Positions 41,101 through 52,196 of a stretch of DNA of 64,000 nucleotides are shown here, one piece after another. The notes beneath the pieces are model-generated. The model saw only the letters and a list, made by a program, of their open reading frames with translations. It was not told where the DNA came from and did not search any database. The position numbers were made by a program, and so were the translations under genes. Source of the DNA: Metridium senile (Eukaryota > Cnidaria > Anthozoa > Actiniaria > Metridiidae). Position 1 is the first letter of the stretch. Each line of letters begins with the position of its first letter. The DNA is taken from NCBI GenBank assembly GCA_949775045.1, contig OX459100.1, positions 13,386,447-13,450,446 on the forward strand, in the 5' to 3' direction.

Positions 41101-41703
41101 TTTGTCGTTTTCAAAAACCCCGCCGACCACCCCTACCGCTTGGACAAATAGAGTCCCCCCCCCCCTGGAATTGTCAAGATAAAAGTAAATTTGGTCGAGA
41201 AAATTCAAGTTATAACTTCATTATGCAAATCAGGAAGAAATCTGTATGAGATTTACAGATCCTTTCACGGACATGATTTCAAACATACATTTACAAAACA
41301 GAACTACAAAACAAAAGCTGACCATAGTTTATCAACAAGTTACACATTTGAATTGTTTTCAGGTGTAATTGGCAGTGGCAATCAACCGTTTCCATGGATA
41401 CATATCCAAGATACCTGTGACGTCATTGCCTTTGCTATAGAGAATAATCTTGTGACTGGAGTATTGAATGGTGTCGCTCCTGACTTCGCTACTAACAATG
41501 ACTTTACTAGAGAGCTGGCTAGTGCTCTTTGTCGACCTGCCTTCTTGCCAGTCCCTGCGTTTGCTGTCAACGCTATTTTTGGTTCAGTACGTGCTGGTGT
41601 CTTGTTAGAAGGACAAAAGGTTATTCCTCAAAGAACACAGGACTTAGGATACTCATTCAAGTTTCCAAACCTAAAATCTGCAGTAGTAGATGCTATCAAG
41701 TAG
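38171..41703 (+). CDS. SDR39U1: SDR39U1, epimerase-family short-chain dehydrogenase, 6 exons
   Basis: This is an atypical short-chain dehydrogenase of the NAD-dependent epimerase type; the substrate of the family is not established. Exons 38171-38294, 38381-38487, 39061-39143, 39771-39892, 40323-40538 and 41363-41703 join in phase to 330 residues. The nucleotide-binding loop GGGTGFVG is at 42-49 and spans the first splice junction. Other family blocks are VQVISRTRGIGKITW, VINLAGE, STRQVIVRIGVVLG, FPWIHIQDT, GVLNGVAP and LLEGQKVIPQRT. The roughly 35 residues before the core are basic, rich in S/T and lack acidic residues, which suggests a mitochondrial presequence. ATG 38171 is the first in-frame ATG; a GTG further upstream was not used. 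Intron 4 carries a LINE relic, and a decayed copy of the last exon follows the stop. Confidence 0.96.
38785..38995. mobile_element. Palindromic MITE in SDR39U1 intron 2
   Basis: TACTGCAGCAGTTTTCAACTTTCTG and ATGGCTAGTTGTGAAATAC pair with GTATTTTACAACTTGCCAT and CAGAAAGTTAGAAACTGCAGTA. Confidence 0.7.
39295..39602. mobile_element. MITE-like repeat with TTTTAGGGTT motifs in SDR39U1 intron 3
   Basis: CTGATAAAAGTATCAGGGATGCT on the left pairs with AGCATTCCCGATACTTTTAAC on the right. TATCTTTTAGGGTT recurs inside, as also in the element at 40866. Confidence 0.6.
40085..40225 (+). mobile_element. LINE ORF2 C-terminal relic in SDR39U1 intron 4
   Basis: The frame encodes IIVPFAITIRLYKYSY and ATKLWNSLP, matching the VPFARTxxYKxSFxP..xxWNxLP end common to non-LTR retrotransposon ORF2 proteins. 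It is a short fragment in the sense of the host gene and lies just upstream of the exon 5 acceptor. Confidence 0.7.
40797..41340. mobile_element. Interrupted element related to 57485-57720
   Basis: GAGTGGCCGATCTGTAT and GTACTTATAGAAAG (left) and TTGTCAAGATAAAAGTAAAT, ATGCAAATCA and AATCTGTATGAGATTT (right) match the copy at 57485-57720 in order. The middle is split by the nested MITE at 40866-41167. Confidence 0.75.
40866..41167. mobile_element. Nested MITE (CCCGGGAGGGGTACTCCC end)
   Basis: AGGGGTACTCCCTTAGTCCAAGTGGTA pairs imperfectly with TACCGCTTGGACAAATAGAGTCCCCCC. Its interior has repeated TTTTAGGGTT motifs. Confidence 0.7.
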
Positions 41704-41742
41704 ATGATGTTTTATTTAAACAAACTCTAAAACATTAAATAT

Positions 41743-41876
41743 ATTTTTGGTTCAGTACTTGCTATAGTGTTATGTACGTTAGAAGGACAAAAGGTTGTTC
41801 CTCAAAGAACACTGGACCTAAAATCTGCAGTTTAATAGTAGATGCTGTCAAGTAGGTAATGGTTTATTAAAACAAA
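41743..41876 (+). pseudogene. Decayed tandem copy of the SDR39U1 last exon
   Basis: Starting 40 bp after the stop codon, the sequence repeats the end of SDR39U1 exon 6 (41580-41740): TTTTTGGTTCAGTAC, TTAGAAGGACAAAAGGTT, CCTCAAAGAACAC, CTAAAATCTGCAGT, GATGCT and CAAGTAG recur in order. The copy lacks about 30 bp in the middle and has stops and frame changes. It would lie in the 3' UTR of the parent gene. Confidence 0.85.
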
Positions 41877-41879
41877 CCG

Positions 41880-43130
41880 GCTGATAGATACAATATTACA
41901 TACTATTTATTACTAAATAGCATTAACTGAACCCTTGAATAGAACCGCTTTCATTAGAGTGGTTTTCATTAACCTGTGAAACACTCTTAGTGTATACACC
42001 TATTTCAATTAACGTTGTCCATCTGGAATGGTACCGAGACCGATAGGAATTGTGGGAGCTCGTTAAACTGCAAATGCACTATTATAATCACGCTTGAATA
42101 TAAATACTGAAATACTGCTATCTGTAATTCAGCACCATTCAAGTGTGATTAAGGACGCGGCCTACTAATTAAAAAGTAATGTATTCTTCAAACAACTATG
42201 TGAGTTGTTTTAACCCTTTAGAGGGTTCTTCAAATCTGGCTAAAAAAGGTGGGGTCACCGGGCAGTTATGAGAAATAATGAGTCTTAAATATGGCTGACG
42301 TCACGACCTTCCTCAAACCTTTGCCATGCCAAAAAGAGTATCTATGGCGGTATACTTTTTCGATAGTTCAAGTTTGATAGCCCCAGCAAAACGTCAGCAA
42401 AGTTAAGTATCATTTTTAGTTACAAATATAATTCATTGGCCGCGGGTAGTTCATGTGAAATTAAAACAGCAACGTTTTCTTGCTAGATTCCATTAAACCC
42501 TTATAAAGAATATTATAATTAGAGCTTCTTTCTTAACGTTTTGTTGTTAATTCTAGCTGTTTCTTATTATGTATCTTATTTGAGTTCTCATTTGTGTGTA
42601 TTATTATATTCCAATTCTTATATTCTCGCCGATATCAGCTAATATTTGTCAACCTGAAATCATCCTAATGCAGTTCGCATAGGCAACGATGACTGCATGT
42701 TCCATGATAGTATCTAGGCTTTGTCCATGTAAGTCACGTGACTTTAAGGCACTAAACACGTTTTATTTGTAAATGGGAAGCACACACCCTTTATCTCTCA
42801 AGCTGAAAAGCACTTTATTTTAGGTATTTAGAGCAGGTTTATAACTTAGACTTTTGTCGTTATTTAGTTAAAAAAAAAAAGATATTAAAAAGAAGGAGAT
42901 GCAAATAAGGTCACATGACCTCTTTATTTAAATAACATTTTCTGTAAATAGGTTTTTCAAACAAAAAAATAATAATTGGTAAGTCCGGCTCTTTAAAAGA
43001 AACTAGTCATTGTAAGATATAAATATCGTTCTTATAGTATTTTTGCCTATATATACAGCCATATCAGATGCACAAATTCCTCCCTCCACAACCATGAACA
43101 CGCGAGAGCCGGTTGTTGATATTTAATATA
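41880..43130. other. Intergenic sequence between SDR39U1 and the IRF region
   Basis: It contains a half MITE end (CACCTATTTCAATTAACGTTG near 42000) and AT-rich DNA. I see no gene. Confidence 0.4.
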
Positions 43131-43131
43131 G

Positions 43132-43341
43132 AGGTAGTGAGTGTGAGTGTGAGTGTGAGTGTGAGTGTGAGTGTGAGTGTGAGTGTGAGTGTGAGTGTGA
43201 GTGTGAGTGTGAGTGTGAGTGTGAGTGTGAGTGTGAGTGTGAGTGTGAGTGTGAGTGTGAGTGTGAGTGTGAGTGTGAGTGTGAGTGTGAGTGTGAGTGT
43301 GAGTGTGAGTGTGAGTGTGAGTGTGAGTGTGAGTGTGAGTC
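43132..43341. repeat. (GTGAGT)n hexanucleotide array, about 34 copies
   Basis: A perfect GTGAGT run starts inside the motif GAGGTAGTGAGTGTG of a dispersed repeat whose unexpanded copies lie at 46590, 48240, 56320 and 60155. The flank GAGTCTCCCC.A.TAGTAGG matches the copy at 60175. Ser-Val and Thr-Leu/His frames over it are artefacts. Confidence 0.95.
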
Positions 43342-43496
43342 TCCCCAAAATAGTAGGACACTTTTCTCTGGCCATAGGATTGAGAAGTTAAAAGGTTACT
43401 TATTATATTCTGACTTAAACAACCTTATCTTGCTTACAAGACATGCGGAGGGAGCATACACTAAGGTTTTGTATGTGCCAATGCTCTAACATACAT

Positions 43497-43798
43497 ACAC
43501 CTACTTCAAAAAAGGTTGTCGGGACGAACGGCGATTGGTGATTGTCGCGATTGCACGACCGAAAAGAACTATATTCCGTCGGCTTATTCGTTTCTAAATT
43601 ACCCAAACAATGCCTTTAACGTTTAGCGAAACCTTCTAGACACCCATCTAAGGTTTACATCGCCGGACGGTGTTTGGGAAATTTAGAATGTAATAAGAAG
43701 AAATAGGTATTACCCACAGTCCCTTTCGGCCGTGCAATCGTCAATCACCAATCGCCAATCGCCGTTCGCCCCGTCAACCTTTTTAGAATTAGGTGTAT
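43497..43798. mobile_element. TA-flanked MITE (CACCTACTTCAAAAAAGGTTG ends)
   Basis: CACCTACTTCAAAAAAGGTTGTCGGG / CGAACGGCGATTGG on the left pairs with CCAATCGCCGTTCG / CGTCAACCTTTTTAGAATTAGGTG on the right. Confidence 0.88.
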
Positions 43799-43917
43799 AC
43801 ATAGTTCAGGATATCATCACGTACTAAACCTTATTCTAAACTCCTAAAAATAGTTCTAAAATACTCGAAGAGATTAAAATAGTAGAGATAAGTCACGTAA
43901 TGAATGTAGATATTTGG

Positions 43918-43944
43918 GGAAGGGGGGAGGGGGGGGGGGGGGGG
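43918..43944. repeat. Poly(G) tract
   Basis: A G-rich run (AGGGGGGAGGGGGG...) immediately before the promoter-proximal MITE. Length is likely unreliable. Confidence 0.85.
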
Positions 43945-43955
43945 AGTATAAAGGC

Positions 43956-44168
43956 CCATTTACACTAGCAATTTTGTCGTGCGACAAGAGCTGCGATTTC
44001 AATAGCGATTTTATTGGAGATTTGTCAACGCAACTTTGAACATGCTCGAAATTTAGTGCAACTTGCTGCGATTGTCGGTCTCCTAAATTCGAGCGTATTC
44101 GATATTGCAGCGACAAAGCTGCATTGAAATCGCCGCTCTTGTCGCGCGACAAAATTGCTAGTGTAAAA
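43956..44168. mobile_element. MITE upstream of the IRF promoter
   Basis: TTTACACTAGCAATTTTGTCG.GCGACAAGAGC.GCGATTTCAAT is inverted at the right end (ATTGAAATCGCCGCTCTTG...CTAGTGTAAA). It ends about 430 bp before the IRF TATA box. Confidence 0.88.
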
Positions 44169-44595
44169 GCTTTGCTCGAGCGAACAAAATTATCATATCT
44201 CGATAACGTAACAGCGACCGAACTGCATATCTCAGTGTAATAGCCTACTTATTTCTGGTTAAACCGGTTTCAGAACCTGTTCACACGCCAGAACCAGGAA
44301 CTTGTTGTAGTGTCAGTCACAGGTTAGTGACGTCACATCTACTGCATACCGCTATGTATACTAAGGCTGCATGATTGATAATTAGTTGCGAACCATTTAA
44401 AGTCGCGTAAAGTGTTTGTTTGATAATTGGCTATTGATTGGATAAAGTTGACAAAGGAACTGAATGTCTATCATCGTTTTTCGGTTCTACGTTGGGAACA
44501 AGTCTACGTACGTACCTATTTTTAGAACATGACGTCTTCAGAGAAGAATGAACAAGACTGTCTAGTATAAAAGACAATGCAACCGAATTCGAAAG

Positions 44596-44669
44596 TATAT
44601 AACATTAGAAAGGCGAACTAAAAGAAAGTTTCACAACCTAGCTTCAGTGCATAGAAAAGGCTAAAGACA
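44596..44669 (+). promoter_or_regulatory. IRF core promoter: TATA box and short 5' UTR
   Basis: TATATAA at 44596-44602 lies 68 bp before the IRF start codon, so a start site near 44627-44632 and a 5' UTR of about 40 nt are expected. An AANNGAAA-type half-site (AAAAGAAA, about 44630) lies just downstream and could allow feedback by IRF proteins, but such a short motif is weak evidence. Confidence 0.5.
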
Positions 44670-47600
44670 ATGTGTAAGCTTAAGACTAGTGGTCGAAAAC
44701 GTTTTCCCAAATGGCTTTACGATCATGTCGATAAGGGCGAGGTCTATGGGGTATACTGGCTTGACAAAGAAAATACAATCTTTAGAGTACCGTGGACTCG
44801 TGTGGATAGCCCTGACTTTGATTTAGCTAGAGATGCAAAGCTGTTCCAATTATGGGCCGAGTTTACTGGACGTTACAGGGAAGGAGAACGCACGGATCCC
44901 TCTGTCTGGAAAACCCGTTTTAGATGCGCAATCAGAAAAATGGCGGAAATTGAAGAAATAACTTCGGCTAAGCACTTGGAGGAGAAGAATGGGAGACAGC
45001 CGTTTAGGGTGTTTCGATTCAAGAAAGATGGTAAATACAAATATAAATTGACTACAATTGATAATATTTCGTATTTTTAATATTTATTATAATGATTAAT
45101 AATGCATGGTAATTGACTTTGTCCAGTCAACATTAAACGACTCGGCCCAACATACAGTCAGAAAGTACGAAACTCACATATAAACAAATAAGACAATATC
45201 TTTGTGTTTTCTTTTTGATCTAAACCTTTCCTTTGCTAACTTTATAATAAAGACGACGAACTGTTTGGTAAATGTAGAATTTGAAGAAGTTTTTTAGACA
45301 TTGACTGATGTGATGGTATGAGATATATATTATAAAGTAGAATTGGAAGATATTAGATGATCCCCCCCCCCCCCTGTATTATGGCTTCAGGCATTAATTT
45401 TTAAGGTTTAAATTGTTAATCGTTTTTTGATTTTTGTCGAGGGAGTAAAACCGGAGAAGCGTAAACTTGGCATGACAAGGAAGGACAACGCATTAAACAA
45501 ACTTATCTGACATATAAACCATGCATAAGCACCACCATACATTGCCAGTGCTTCTGCACTGCGGTAGATCGACGTCCTTCCTCAATTCTCAGTAATCTTA
45601 AAAGGTCATTGATCATTAAGATAATGTTTTTGTTTGTATTGGAGCCCTTCGAATTGTTGACAAGCTTATAAAGCTTAGTTTTCGTCAAAAAAGGTTATCA
45701 TTTTATCAACATTTGTGTAGATACCGAATAGAAGCCGCAACCCATGCATGTAGGACCAAAGGAGAAATGATGTTAGATAGATATTGACAAAACCATTCAA
45801 TTCAAACTAAAGTGGCAAAGGTTTGAACATGTATACATGCATTATCTTTATTTAAAGTGTATATTCGTTCTATATAGCGTCTAGATGACACTGGTTTAAT
45901 TATGGACACAAGTAATTAATTAATTTTTCAGTGTATTATATAAGATGGAGTCTTTTCGCAGTCGACTGTAGTGCCTTTGTAATTAAACTGACATAATGTC
46001 GAAATATTCATTGAGCTAAGGAAGGCCATGCTCGGTCAGCTTGATTCACAGCTAGAGTACGTTTAGTGTTTGGCAGAGAAAAAATAGATTTTAAACGATC
46101 AGTTCAAATAGAACAATCAGGCCGCAAATGACAAATGTCGGTTTAGGGTGCCTGTCGACGGGAGCACCTCGATCCAGCTTTCCACTCGGAAACGTTTTTA
46201 GCGTTTTTGTTTTCATATGTAAACGCTGGGAGGGGGAGAAAATACATACCAGTGAAACATGAATAGCTATTACTAACATTGAGCTATTTCGCTATATCTC
46301 ATTATTGACTTTTTCTTGACAGTGACTGTTAGCCGAGTTAGAGTTATATACGCGACTAAAGATGTGTGTCCCATCCAGCTTGTTCAATTAATGTAAAAAC
46401 CTGCCATTAAAAAAGAAAATGAAACGAATGGCTTTTGAACATTGATATATCACTTTTCCCTTTCGCCCTGAATATATATATAGCTTGCTTTCTTCGGCAC
46501 GTGTTTGTCGTAAGTCTTGAATGGCTTTTGTGTTTTCCTCCCTCCGCAAAAATCAACAAGTGAACAGAGTTTTGTGTTGTAAATATTGAATGTAGTGGTA
46601 GTGAGTGTGCTAGAATGAGCGAACCTCGATCTGCACGGAAGAGCCCCGACGGGGAGTGATGGTAATAAAATATACATTGCTTTTCTTTCGCTATGCTTCT
46701 TCATGAAATGCATGTGGCTCTCTTTTTTCTAAATCCTAGGTTTTTTCTGTTATTTAATTTATAGGTATTGTTTTGCTTTTTTACAATCTGTACATTTTCC
46801 GCCTTTTGTACATATCAACTGTGTAAGAATAGATCTAGATAACTCAATCTACATAGTTTTCTCGACTTTAATTTAATGCATTTTTAAAATTATGTTGTTT
46901 TATCTAGTTTTCTGGTCTTTTCTTTCTTTCTTTTCTTTGTATTTCTTTCTCTTTTAGCTTGTGCATGTCGACGGGAGCACCCGGCTCGATCCAGCTTTCC
47001 ACTTGGAAACGTTTTTAAAGTTTTTGTTTTCATATGTAAACGCTGGGAGGGGGAAAAATACATAACAAATATAAATGAAACATGAATTACTATTACTGAC
47101 TAACATTGAGGAAGGGAAAGGTTATCATTTTATCAACATTTGTGTAGATACCGAAAAGAAGGCAATCCATGCATGTAGGACCAAAGGAGAAATGATGTTA
47201 GATAGATATTGACAAAACCATTCAGACTAAAGTGGCAAAGGTTTGAACATGTTTACATACATTGTCTTTATTTAAAGTGTATATTCGTTCTATATAGCGT
47301 CTAGATGACACTGGTTCAATTGTGGACAACAGTAATTAATTAATTTTTCAGTGTATTATATAAGATGGAGTCTTTTTGCAGTCGACTGTAGTGCCTTTGC
47401 AATTAAACTGACATAATGTCGAAATATTCATTGAGCTAAGGAAGGTCATGCTCGGTCAGCTTGATTCACAGCTAGAGTACGTTTAGTGTTTGGCAGAGAA
47501 AAAAGAGATTTTAAACGATCAGTTCAAATAGAACAATCAGGCTGCAAATGACAAAAATGTCGGTTTAGGGTGCCTGTCGACGGGAGCACCTCGATCCACC

Positions 47601-50600
47601 TTTCCACTCGGAAACGTTTTTAGCGTTTTTGTTTTCATATGTAAACGCTGGTAGGGGGAGAAAATACATACCAATGAAACATGAATAGCTATTACTAATA
47701 TTGAGCTATTTCGCTATATCTCATTATTGACTTTTTCTTGACAGTGACTGCTAGCCGAGTTAGAATTATATACGCGACTAAAGATGTGTGTCCCATCCAG
47801 CTTGTACAATTACAGCGTGAAGTTGGTGGACGTCAATCAGACTGTGTTTACAAGAAGCATGGTGTTTTTACTTCAGTCGGGCTGCGAAACATGTCTGAAT
47901 CTGTTGTAGGAATTCAGACATGTTTCGCAACCCGACTGTAAAAACACCATGCGTCTTGTAAACACAGTTTGATTGACGTCCACCAACTTCACGTTTTTTT
48001 TATGCGAGCGGTGCACGTGTGACTGAGAACTGCTGTAATGTAACGACTTGCCATTTAAAAAAGAAAATGAAACGAATGGCTTTTGAACATTGATATATCA
48101 ATTTTCCCTTTCGCCCTGAATATATATATAGCTTGCTTTCTTCGGCACGTGTTTGTCGTAAATCTTGAATGGCTTTTGTGTTTTCCTCCCTCCGCAAAAA
48201 TCAACAAGTGAACAGAGTTTTGTGTTGTAAATATTGAATGTAGTGGTAGTGAGTGTGCTAGAATGAGCGAACCTCGATCTGCACGGAAGAGCCCCGACGG
48301 GGAGTGATGGTAATAAAATATACATTGCTTTTCTTTCGCTATGCTTCTTCATGAAATGTGGCTCTCTTTTTTCTAAGTCCTAGGTTTTTTCTGTTATTTA
48401 ATTTATAGGTATTGTTTTGCCTTTCTACAATCTGTACATTTTCCGCCTTTCGTACATATCAATGTGATAGAATAGATCTAGATAACTCAATCTACATAGT
48501 TTTCTCGACTTTAATTTAATGCATTTTTAAAATTTTGTTGCTTTATCTAGTTTTCTGGCCTTTTCTTTCTTTCTTTTCTTTGTATTTCTTTCTCTTTTAG
48601 CTTAAAAATCCTTTTCAAAGAGTCTTTAATTACAAGTTTTTATCGAAAATAATAATTTTCCTTTGATAGACTATTCCATATATTATAAAGACGTATTAAA
48701 CTGAAGTGTAGCTGACTACAAACTGGCGGTTCCTTATTTGACTAGCTAGCTAAAAAACATTAAAACCATGAAATAAATACAAAATAGTTACTAACTAATA
48801 GTTTCGATTTAGTGATTATTTAGTCAATCAGCCAGAAGCATTATATACAAAAGGAAACACAATAGAGTGGCTTTCTGTCGTCTGTGAAAGAAAACCGAGG
48901 ATGACTAACTAGTTTGTAGTAGTGCGCAATAGTTGCTTACTAAATACAAAGAGACTAGAAGAGTCAAGCTTAGAAGTGTTTTAAAATATATAAATCAATT
49001 CGATCATAACAAATATCGTTTATTCTAAAGATTAAAACACAAAAAACTGCAGTGACTTTTAGAACCTGTTATAACAAATTCAGTGATCGCCATTGGAGTC
49101 AGTCCTGTATTTTTCTTTCTGCGTTTGCATTCTAAATTGTACATTTTTTCAATTCACTGACTAAAGAATGTCACTCTAGAAGCTCACGGCACGAACGAGG
49201 TCAAGGCACGGCAAGGCACGTACAAAAGTCTAGAAACATCACGGTCGCGCCAAGGCACGCACACGGTACTGAACTTTTCACAGTCATACGAAACCTGCTC
49301 TAACAGAGTACAAATATTATAACCGTGAAACAAGAAGTACTAATTAGTACTAAATAGTAATAAATTTAGTACTATTTATGCTTCACGCTTTTAATGTTTG
49401 TACTCTACCATGTATTATGCGTACTATCTTTTCACGGACGACAGGAAATCACTCTACCTCGTTACAACTTTACTTGTCTTTGATAGTGACTATAATAGTG
49501 AATAAATATATAGGAACTGTTCAGCAAAGTAGCAATTTTATTTCATTTCATGGATAAAGTATTAGCGCTCGATCTATGGTACTGTCATATATCAACTTCA
49601 ATTAAGATTTCGAGAAACACAATTGCCTTTGTCTCACTAGAGCTGACTAGATTTATAGGACGAGTAAATCGTCTCGACGGATAAGACGTCATTAAATTTG
49701 TCGTCTACCCAGTGAATTCAAGAAAATCAGACCACGTTTTTGTCTCAAATTGCGCTTTCGTCTCGTTTTTAGATCACATGCAGAAGACTGATTGGTTGTC
49801 CAGACGATATTTCCGTATTGTAGTGTAAAAACGGCCCACAGGCAGTATTTAGACACCCACAGAAAAGAAGAAATGATTTTGGGGTTTCGGCTAATGCGTT
49901 TCTTATATATCGTGTGCTTGGTGAGAAATCAGGCTAGGATGTTTTTAAAAGGTTCTTAAAATTGTTTCTTGAAATTCTAACAACTCCAAAATCCCTTCTG
50001 CATAATAATGTGTGTTTGTAATGGTACAACACACATACTTAGATCAGCCCAAATATTTTCTAATTTTTGATGCCCAATAGTTTTTTTTTTTTTTACATAA
50101 GAACATGTTTCATTTGTCACTGGCTGAATTGGTTCTTATATATAAAGTGCTTTATATATTTACCAAATTTCAGGCGAAGGTTCTTAATCCACTTGTTTTT
50201 TTATATTAGGTGCGTGTTAACTGTTTTCGAAACTAGTGACATGATATTAATTTTAGTATACATTTTGTGAACACTTCAGACAAAATAAATTTAATCAAAA
50301 AGACTTCGTTCAACAAATTATTGCTTAACCTTTTTCTTATTGCATCAATACTTCGATTAAACTAGAGTACAAATACCATACCCGTGAATTAACAAGTAGT
50401 ACTAATTAGTACTAAATAGTGCTAATTATTAGCATGAAATATCACTATTTAGTACTATTCATGTTTCACACTTTAAATGTTTGTACTCTATTGATTCTAT
50501 ATTGTATGAATTTTTTGCACCAATTAATTATAAGTTCCTTTTATAAAATTATGTTATATTCAGTCGTTTTTATTAGTATATGGAAAAAGAGGACCTACTT

Positions 50601-52157
50601 TAATGGACACTTCGATTTGATTTTTATATCTGCCTATATTCTATTTATAGTTAACACCAATTATGATTCTTTTATAAAATTATAGTTTTCAGTGTTTTTG
50701 ATTTGTATAATATTGAAACAAAGGCGTATCTTTTCAAAGAACAAACTCAATACAATTATTTAAAGGTTGAGTGCTTTAAAGTTCTATTTTCGAAACCTGT
50801 TTAGTCGTTTGTGATAAGGACGTCTTATATTCTATTTACATTTAACACCAATTATGATTCTTTGATAAAATTATAGTTTCAGTGTCTTTGATTTGTATCG
50901 TATGGAACCAAAGGCGTATCTTTCCAAAGAACAAACTCAATAAGATTGTTTAAAGGTAGTTTTTTGATTTGTATAATATGGAAAAAGGCGTATCTTTCCA
51001 AAGAACAAACTCAATTTAAGATTGTTTAAGGTTAGCTAGTTTTTTGAATTGTATAATATGGAAACAAAGGCGTATCTTCTCAAAGAACAAACTCAATACA
51101 ATTATTTAAAGGTTGAGTGCCTTAAAGTTGTTTTCGAAACCTGTTTAGTCGTTTGTGATATAAAAGAAAAGAACAAAAGCTTTCGGTTCGATCCTGAATA
51201 TTAGAGTTTGATATAGAAACGGTTCATTGTCTGGGCGGTGACATTGTTTGAACATATATTGACATTCTAAAATATTTAAAAAGTAGACAAAAGCAGGCTA
51301 TATGAAACTGAAAGCAGCGCCTTTTTGTGCGGTTTTCAAGGATCTAAGTTCACAAAGAAATGAAATATCATTTTAAATGTGTTTCAATTTAAGCACCTTT
51401 ATGCAGGCAGTCAATTTGATCAATATATAATAAAAAAACGGAAAACTGTTTTACGTTTTATGTGTTGTAAAAGTGCATAGTCTCACTTCAAAGTATTCCA
51501 TTAAATGATAAATTATCGTGTTGTGCCGATTATTGAATTGCTGTTGCATTTCCTTTGAAACCTTTATGTCAGAGATTTATGTCAATATAGCCCTATGTCG
51601 GGCACTAGATCTCCTAGGATCACCCAAAATCGGCAACTCAAAAAAAATTAATTCGATATTTTTTTATATATAAACCTAATTGGCTGCTATGTCTGTGCGA
51701 TCTCAAAAAAGGCTTCGCGATCGGAAACTCGGAGTTGGCTACAATTTAGTATAATTAAAAGAAAACCCAGTTTTTCGATTTTGGAACTTTTAATGATTTC
51801 TATACGAAAGTGTTGGTGTTCCTAACTGTAAATGTTTTTTTTATATTCTTAGGTGTGTTGTTTAAATCATTTAACGAAAACACTGGGTTTTGCAATAATA
51901 AACGGGGGCTCGTGTACCAGATACATTTTCGGGCTGAAATGAAGTTTTATAAAATATCCATATTTTCGGGCTGAAATGAAGGTGTCTGTGGTAGAGGATT
52001 TGAGCGAGTTTTAAATTATCCCATTTCCTATCCCAACCCCCACAAAGTATTAGAAATTAGCCAATTTTGTTTAAAGTTTTTAACATTCACACATATTGCA
52101 AATGAAAAAAAAAATGCAATTATGTAATTGTTGAAACATTCCCAGACTGATGTTCAC

Positions 52158-52196
<39 letters not shown>

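Noticed and set aside
43047..43391. Thr-His, Thr-Leu and Ser-Val repeat frames of about 100 codons
   Set aside because: They only read a GTGAGT hexamer array in several frames.
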